Assembly (NCBI GenBank): GCA_003550305.1
Contig: QKYT01000413.1
Coordinates: forward strand, 13,912-40,637
Reading direction: 5' to 3'
DNA: 26,726 bases
Source of the DNA: Glomus cerebriforme
Taxonomy: Eukaryota; Glomeromycota; Glomeromycetes; Glomerales; Glomeraceae
Part shown: in pieces, positions 20,496-26,726 of the stretch
Layout of the letters: each line of letters opens with the position of its first letter
How positions within the stretch are numbered: position 1 is the first letter of the stretch
Notes under the pieces: model-generated
What the model was told of the DNA's origin: nothing
What the model saw: the letters and a program-made list of their open reading frames with translations, nothing else
The model's database searches: none
Position numbers and translations under genes: made by a program

Positions 20496-21604
20496 TTATT
20501 CACTCTTTTGTTCTTTCTTTTTAATTCTTGGATCTACATAATGATAATCTATTTTATAAGTTGACTCCATTCCGGGCGGTGGTGGTGGTTCCGTAGTCTT
20601 GACCAATATTAAAGCAGTAGCTGACTATAATATAAGAAAAAAGTTAAACTGTATTAAATAAAAAGTTTTTTTTTTAGCTTTAATAGAGTTCATACCTGAG
20701 CAACACCATAGAATAACATTCCAAGCAAAGGTAATCTAACTAAAGGATAAAATCCAATAGAGAAACCAAATAAAATTCCTTCTCTTTCTTTGAACCATTC
20801 TCTTCTAACTTTTGCATCAAAATGAATTCTACCAAAATAAGGTTCTAGTAATTCTCTCATCATAGCTCTAGAAGAATACAGAGTTTCCAAGAAAATCATA
20901 GTAAAATGTTTTGTACCGGGTATGATGTACATAAATACGCCAATTGTTATAGCAGGATAATATCCAAGTGAACCAACAAGGGCATAAGCACTTGCCACCG
21001 GATATACAAGTAAACCAACATATGGCAATAATGAAAGAAAATATAATAATATCGCTATTTTAGTTTTATTCCATGTTCTCTTTAAATATTGGAACATTTC
21101 ATTCCAATAATCTGTTCCATAAGGATATCTTTCTAGTGCTGGTGTGTATGGCGTTCGCAAATTTTGTTCACCCACATGTTTTTTAATATATGTTAAATCT
21201 ACGTGACGAAGTGATTCTATAAATAAAGAATCTAATGGTTGTGGATATACATATCTCATAAACATTAATCCTACAAATGGTAAATTGAATGCGTAATTCG
21301 TTATCCATGTATTATAATTTTCAGTATATATACTATGATCATAAAGGAATACAAATGAAAGTAAATAAACGAAAAGTTGAAGTAGCTTTAATGGAATAAG
21401 TAACAAAATCGATGAGACTAAATATAATATTATACTAAATACGACTAAGACAAAAGTTGTTTTAACATATGTGTGTTTATGTAAATGACGATTCTCAAAT
21501 GCTAGCAAAGTACCCCACCAGGCCAACTGTAAACCACGTATAACTTGTGTTAGTGACCAAGTCATGGTAATCAAAATTTCAATGGAAAGAATTTTCCGTT
21601 TCAA
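20496..21604 (-). CDS. EI24-like multi-spanning membrane protein
   Basis: Two exons, 20696-21604 and 20496-20624, give 345 residues from the first ATG; the second ATG (codon 14, MTWSLTQ, at 21565) is an equally plausible start. About six hydrophobic spans: TTFVLVVFSIILYLVSSILL and the stretch after it, YAFNLPFVGLMFM, IAILLYFLSLLPYVGLLVYP, GYYPAITIGVFMYIIPG and, near the end, GILFGFSIGFYPLVRLPLLG with MLFYGVAQSATALILV. The last pair resembles the EI24/outer-spore-wall (Lds/Rrt8) family signature, a large phenylalanine- and glycine-rich hairpin ending in GxAQxxA. The cytosolic tail has a run of five Pro (TEPPPPPGMES) and a basic end. Fungal members sit in ER, lipid-droplet or spore-wall membranes; location here is inferred. 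It is head-to-head with the SQOR gene, 297 bp between start codons. Confidence 0.7.
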
Positions 21605-21765
21605 ATATCGTATTTAAATTGGAAAGGAGAAAAGGAAAAAGAAAAAAAAAAGAAAAATAGAAAGAGAGTAGATCAATTAGGAAATTTATCTTAAAAGAAC
21701 TCTTTTATTGGATTAACGAAATCATATGAATTTAATTTTGAGATGCGCGTACATTATATCTTCTG

Positions 21766-21789
21766 ATCACATGATTTACAAAATCACAT
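21766..21789. promoter_or_regulatory. Cbf1/CDEI-like site ATCACATGA with a second half-match
   Basis: 21766-21774 is an exact RTCACRTGA match; 21784-21792 (ATCACATGT) differs at the last base. Both lie in the divergent promoter between the EI24-like gene (about 160 bp away) and SQOR (about 130 bp away). Cbf1 controls sulphur metabolism in yeasts, which would suit a sulfide-oxidising enzyme, but this is inference. Confidence 0.35.
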
Positions 21790-21901
21790 GTAGGCATGCG
21801 ATTTTTGTAAAATTGTGTTCCTTAATTTTGATTATCTTTAACAATTTTGTTAATTATATAAAGACTCGCGATTTTTTTTGATGTTTTTTTTAAGAGACAA
21901 A

Positions 21902-23741
21902 ATGTTTGTTAAAAGTAATTGTTTATTTAGTGGAAGTAAACATTTTTTGTTAAAAAGGCTTGCTTCTACTACCGCGTCCATACCTACTTATAAGTTAGTT
22001 GTTATCGGTATGTAACATTAGTTTTTCTAGAAAATTACCGTAATAATTTTTTTAGAAATTAATTAGAATTTTTCTTAAACTGATTTAGGAGGTGGAACTG
22101 GTGGTCTTGCAGGTAAAATTTACATTTAATTAACCAATTAATTGGATTAATTTATAATTATTAGTTCTTTAACAAAAAAAAAAAAAATTTGAATTATATT
22201 ATAATACAGTATCATCTACGTTATCTAAAATTCTTGGAAAAAATGAAGTAGCAATCATTGAACCATCTAATGTTCATTATGTAAGTCAATCAAAATTAAT
22301 TCTCTTCTCTTTATTAATAAAAAAAAAAAAATTTTTTGATAAATAAATTAAATAACAATTTTTTCTAGTATCAACCATTATGGACATTTGTTGGAGCAGG
22401 GATTAAACCATTAGCAGATTCAGCTAAACCTACAGAACAAGTTATGCCAAAAGATGCTTATTGGATTAAAAATAAAGTAGCAAAAGTTCAACCAGATAAA
22501 AATATAGTCGAATTAATAGATGGTCAAAAGGTAAAAGGTTTATTTTATTTTATTTTATTTAAAAAAAAAAATTAATATATATATATATATATATAAAAAA
22601 AAAAAATTTGAATGATATATAGGTGGGATATGATTATTTGGTTGTGGCATCAGGACTTCAATGTAATTGGAATAAAATCAAAGGACTTACCGAAACACTT
22701 GGTAAAAACGGGGTCACCAGTATCTATTCTGTAGATACTGTTGAAAAAACATGGGATTTTATTCGAGATTTTAAAGGTGGAAATGCCATCTTCACTATGC
22801 CAGCTACTCCAATTAAAGTAAGATAACTTCCAATATATATAAAATGATTTGCTGTAATTATTCATCTTTTTTCTTTTTTAATAATAAAAAAATTCTTCAT
22901 AGTGTCCCGGAGCGGCCGTTAAGATTGCGTATTTAACAGAAGATCATTTTACCAAAAAACATGTTAGAAATAATTCTAATGTAATTTATAATACGTCAAC
23001 GGGAAGAATATTTAGTATAGATAAATATGCAAAAAGTCTTGAAAAAATTGCAAAAGAACGAGGGATCCAAGTAAATGTATTTACAGAATTAAAAGAAGTT
23101 CGTGGAGATAAAAAAGAAGCTGTATTTAAAGAACGTGATGCGGAAAAAATTTACAATTACGATTTATTACATGTAGTCCCACCAATGGGAGCACCATCAT
23201 TTATTGGAGAATCAGGATTAGGAAATCCACAAGGATTCGTTGATGTAGATAAACATACTTTACAACATGTTAAATATCCAAATATATTCTCATTAGGTGA
23301 TAGTAGTTCTGCTCCTACATCAAAGACCGCTGCTGCTATTTCTGCTCAAAGTGGGGTATTGAAAAAAAATTTATTGGATAGTATTTCGAATAAATTTGAA
23401 CCATCTAATGCCGCTAAATATGATGGTTATGCTAGTTGTCCTTTATTGGTGGGAAGAAATAAATTGATTTTGGCCGAATTTAGTGGATATACTGGTACTC
23501 CTATGGAAACCTTTCCCATTGATCAAGGTCAAGACCGACCATTCATGTACTGGTTAACCAAAGAGGTAAATATATTAGAAATGGGAAAGGAAGAGTATAT
23601 ATAATATGTATTTATTAAAATTTAAATTATATCTAATTTTACATTTTTTAGATTATTCCTGAAATTTATTGGAATGGATTACTGAAAGGAAGTTGGACCG
23701 GTCCACAAAAAGTCCGTAAAATGCTTTCATATCTACCTTAA
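21902..23741 (+). CDS. SQOR: Sulfide:quinone oxidoreductase, mitochondrial
   Basis: Inner-membrane flavoprotein that oxidises sulfide and passes electrons to ubiquinone, the first step of mitochondrial sulfide detoxification. Seven exons, 21902-22007, 22089-22112, 22210-22280, 22369-22530, 22623-22817, 22903-23565 and 23652-23741, give 436 residues. The start MFVKSNC leads a basic, Ser-rich stretch ([14 protein letters not shown]), a plausible mitochondrial presequence. The FAD-binding GGGTGG follows at residues 36-41, then [37 protein letters not shown] and FMYWLTKE. The two redox cysteines of eukaryotic SQOR appear conserved, at C187 ([13 protein letters not shown]) and C365 ([18 protein letters not shown]). 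The C-terminal amphipathic segment ([12 protein letters not shown]) matches the membrane-attachment end of the family. Exon 2 is only 24 nt and encodes most of the FAD loop; exon 6 opens exactly at C187. Confidence 0.95.
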
Positions 23742-24651
23742 ATAAATAAGATCAACCCTATATAAATTTATAAGCTATTTTTAAGAGAAATCATGATATA
23801 TTCAATTAAATTTACAAACTTATGAGAATTACGTAGAAAATCATGAAATTCATAATTAAATTACCTGATTTATTAATAAAAAATTATTTGTTTACAAACT
23901 GATTGCATCATCTGAATTACGTATAAACCCTCGTCAAATTTTAACTGTTAAGGATTTGATTTCTTTTAAAATATTACTAACCTTTTTTTTACAATAAAGA
24001 TACATCAACTAAATAATCATAAGGTACTTTGTATTCTTGAATTTAGTAAAAGGTTAATTACATAAGGGAATGATTTATAAACTTGCTTACAAATAATCAA
24101 AAGTAAAAACTTTTGATTTTCACTTCAAATGAATTATATTAAATTGAACGATATTAAAATGAATGATATTTATGTTAAATGATATTAAATGAATGGTATT
24201 AAATAAATATATATATATTTATATATATTGATTATTAAATATAATATATATATATATAAAAAAAAAAAAAAAATATTCTTCAATATTCTATATTATAAAT
24301 ACAGTACAATTATTTTTTCCAGAATAATGATGAATGCGGTTAAACTGACTAAATTGATTGTATGTAGAAAGAACAAAAAAAGGATTACGCGTCCCATTTT
24401 TATACAATGTGAACATCTGTGTGACATTTAATTATTTATTTATACAGTAAAGACCCGGGCTTGCGTAAGCGGTTTTTCTGGCCACGTAATGCGTAATGTA
24501 TATGGTGTGATAAAAATAGGAATATTTTTTTTTTTCGTTGTAAACAGGAAAAAAAAAAAAAAATGCAAAAGTTTGAATATGGCGTATATTAAAAATGCTG
24601 TAAAAAGCACCCCTTTATGTTTCTTACAATACATGTATTTCAAAAAATGGA

Positions 24652-24890
24652 ATTTTGGCGGTTTTTAGTTTTGAGTGGTAAGAAACTAAAAAATTGTGGC
24701 GAAAAAAAAAAAAATCTCGCCAAAAAACCATTTATAGTTATTTAAAGTTTTTAAACTAAAGCCCATTCATTAAACATCTTTATTATAAAAGTAATAAGTT
24801 TGTAACACAGAATAAATTTTCATACAGAAATAAGAAAGTAAAAAGAAATTAGAAGTAAATAGAATGATTTTTTTTTCCGCCACAATTTTT
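24652..24890. repeat. Nested inverted repeats, possible MITE remnant
   Basis: A perfect 10-bp hairpin pairs TTTTTAGTTT (24662-24671) with AAACTAAAAA (24683-24692) around 11 nt. Overlapping its right arm, AAAAATTGTGGCG (from about 24689) is the reverse complement of CGCCACAATTTTT at 24878-24890. A related AATTTTGGCGG lies at 24651-24661. No target-site duplication is evident. Confidence 0.35.
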
Positions 24891-25024
24891 TTTTTTTTTT
24901 TATTATTTTTGTTTATAATAATAATAATAATAAAAATAAAATAATAAATGATAATAGTTTGAGGCCGAAACATTAAATAAAAGAACGATCATCCTCAGGG
25001 ATGAGCATGAAAAAACAACGACAC

Positions 25025-25141
25025 TTAGTAAATCAATGACGTATATATAAACTTATCTGTCATCATTTTGCATATTCTACCGAATCGACCTAATTGTTGA
25101 TTACCAAATCTAGATCTTGCAGAATTCGGCAGTTTGCGGAC
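25025..25141 (-). other. Exon-like open fragment (38 codons), unidentified
   Basis: Starts directly after a splice-acceptor-like ATAG on the minus strand and stays open to a TAA. The composition (RKLPNSARSRFGNQQLGRFG) is much less AT-biased than the surrounding DNA, as expected of real or recently decayed coding sequence. No upstream exon could be found because the neighbouring 200 bp is A/T-rich. It may be a last exon, a pseudogene piece or a transposon remnant. Not recognised. Confidence 0.25.
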
Positions 25142-25304
25142 CTATTTTATATAATAAATTAAATTTCAATATTGTATTTATAAATTATATGATGATATAA
25201 ATATCCCCCCATTTTTTACTTGCAAAAAAAAAAAAAAAAAAAAAAAAAAATTTAAAAAAAAAAAGAAACGAAAAAAAAAAAAAAAAAAAACATCGTTTTT
25301 TTAA

Positions 25305-25823
<519 letters not shown>

Positions 25824-26726
25824 TCGTTAGAGAAGTTTCTTAATAGTCATTTTATTTTTCATATATGAAAAAAAAATACTACTAAATCACTTTTTTTTTT
25901 TGTATAATATTTAATAATGTATAGAGTTAGTATTTTTTTTTTTTTATTTCTTCCCTTTTCTTTTTTTTTTATAATAATTTATTTCAAACATTTTCATTTT
26001 TTAGTTCAATTTAGAGAATAGAATAAAAGAACATTTTCTTTCATTAATAATGCAACCCGAATGTGTCTATCCTGAATAGTTTTAAGAATAAGCTAAAAAG
26101 TACCAAATTAGCTTTTCCTTTATAGGTTAATATGAATTTAGTCTTAATTTAATTCTATTATTAATTCCAGTCAACGTGATTATCACAGACAAAGAAAATC
26201 ATGTACTTATTTAATATTTAGATAATATACAGTATCTAAATTGAGTAAATTTTTTTAAATAATAATAATAATAGAATCTTTGTTATCTTAAACGCTTTTT
26301 TTTTTCATTGTGTATTAAATAAATGATATAAATTATTAATTTCAATAATGAAAAATCCTACGGAATACCTTAATTTCTTAGAATCAAATTCTTCAATTGT
26401 ATCTTAATTCTGCCGCAGGTTTTAACATCGTATACTGTATATACTGTATATATATAGATAGATTCATTGTGGATCGCCCAAAATTGTACTGAACATAATG
26501 ATAAACGCGTTCTTTCAAAAAAATTTATTCCCCCTGAGATATTACCATTTCAGCGGTTTGTGTATACATCTACCTCCAAATTGCGTAAAACTTGCGGAGT
26601 TCACGGAATTTTTTAAATACCTGATTTTTGATCTGTTTTGGTAGCTAAAAATTCCTTATAAAAAAGTGAATGGGGTTTTTTGAAATATCATTATAATTTC
26701 GTAAAAAAAAAAAAAAAAAAAAAAAA
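25824..26726. other. AT-rich intergenic DNA to window end
   Basis: 3' flank of the ubiquitin-AN1 gene with T runs at 25890-25975. Small hairpins are present, such as ATTTAGATA / TATCTAAAT at 26216-26241 and AGCTAA / TTAGCT near 26091-26115, plus ATACTGTAT repeats near 26430-26450. The window ends in an A run. No coding sequence or RNA gene recognised. Confidence 0.55.

Noticed and set aside
24441..24500. CAGTAAAGACCCGGGCTTGC as a transposon terminal repeat
   Set aside because: Looks like a Tc1/mariner-type end next to TA, but no inverted partner was found within reach downstream.

Overview
The window reads as nuclear DNA of an early-diverging fungus. It is very AT-rich, full of poly-A/T runs and ATA/TAA repeats, and its genes are dense, on both strands, and cut by many short GT-AG introns (about 60-150 nt, donors mostly GTAAGT/GTATGT/GTAAAT). 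Several products have fungal-type relatives (Fur1-type uracil phosphoribosyltransferase, a Gbp2/Hrb1-like three-RRM protein, a conserved fungal secreted family). An arbuscular mycorrhizal fungus (Glomeromycotina) would fit, but that is an inference from composition and gene content. Most genes are spliced, so no single open frame shows them whole; exon joins below were worked out by reading splice sites, phase and protein continuity by eye.

Layout. 913-2027 (-): uracil phosphoribosyltransferase, 5' exon unresolved. 2850-3558 (-): mitochondrial ribosomal protein uL29m (MRPL47 family). 3925-7302 (-): 14-exon RS-rich protein with three RRMs. 7643-8995 (-): alpha/beta-hydrolase (serine lipase type). 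9000-10131: no firm gene, some decayed coding-like sequence. 10132-10842 (-): small secreted protein. 11753-12579 (-): histone H2A with unusually long tails. 12580-14691: gene-poor, with an assembly gap (14527-14613). 14692-16161 (-): Gln/Pro/Tyr-rich membrane protein of unknown function. 17093-19568 (-): two fused Tpt1/KptA tRNA 2'-phosphotransferase domains plus a repeat tail. 19757-20368 (+): small Gly/Asn/Tyr-rich protein ending in an MPLKIP/TTDN1-like LEDPW motif. 20496-21604 (-): EI24-like multi-spanning membrane protein. 21902-23741 (+): mitochondrial sulfide:quinone oxidoreductase. 25377-25823 (+): ubiquitin-AN1 zinc-finger fusion. The rest to 26726 is AT-rich intergenic DNA.

The most unusual locus is 17093-20368. 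A tandem duplication of about 0.93-0.99 kb has produced one gene with two complete Tpt1 folds. The N-terminal copy has lost several family-invariant residues while the C-terminal copy keeps them. Its C-terminal tail carries a segment (LEDPWADL plus flanks) that is nearly identical at DNA level to the last exon of the divergently transcribed neighbour 188 bp away. The neighbour's copy is cut short by a one-base difference that makes a stop codon. The two genes face away from a shared promoter and carry the shared segment at their far ends, as an inverted repeat.

Other points of interest are an 8-nt microexon encoding the core of an RNP1 motif, matching intron positions in two RRMs of the same gene, a long-tailed H2A without a visible C-terminal SQ motif, a divergent ubiquitin moiety, and Cbf1/CDEI-like palindromes upstream of genes for mitochondrial proteins.
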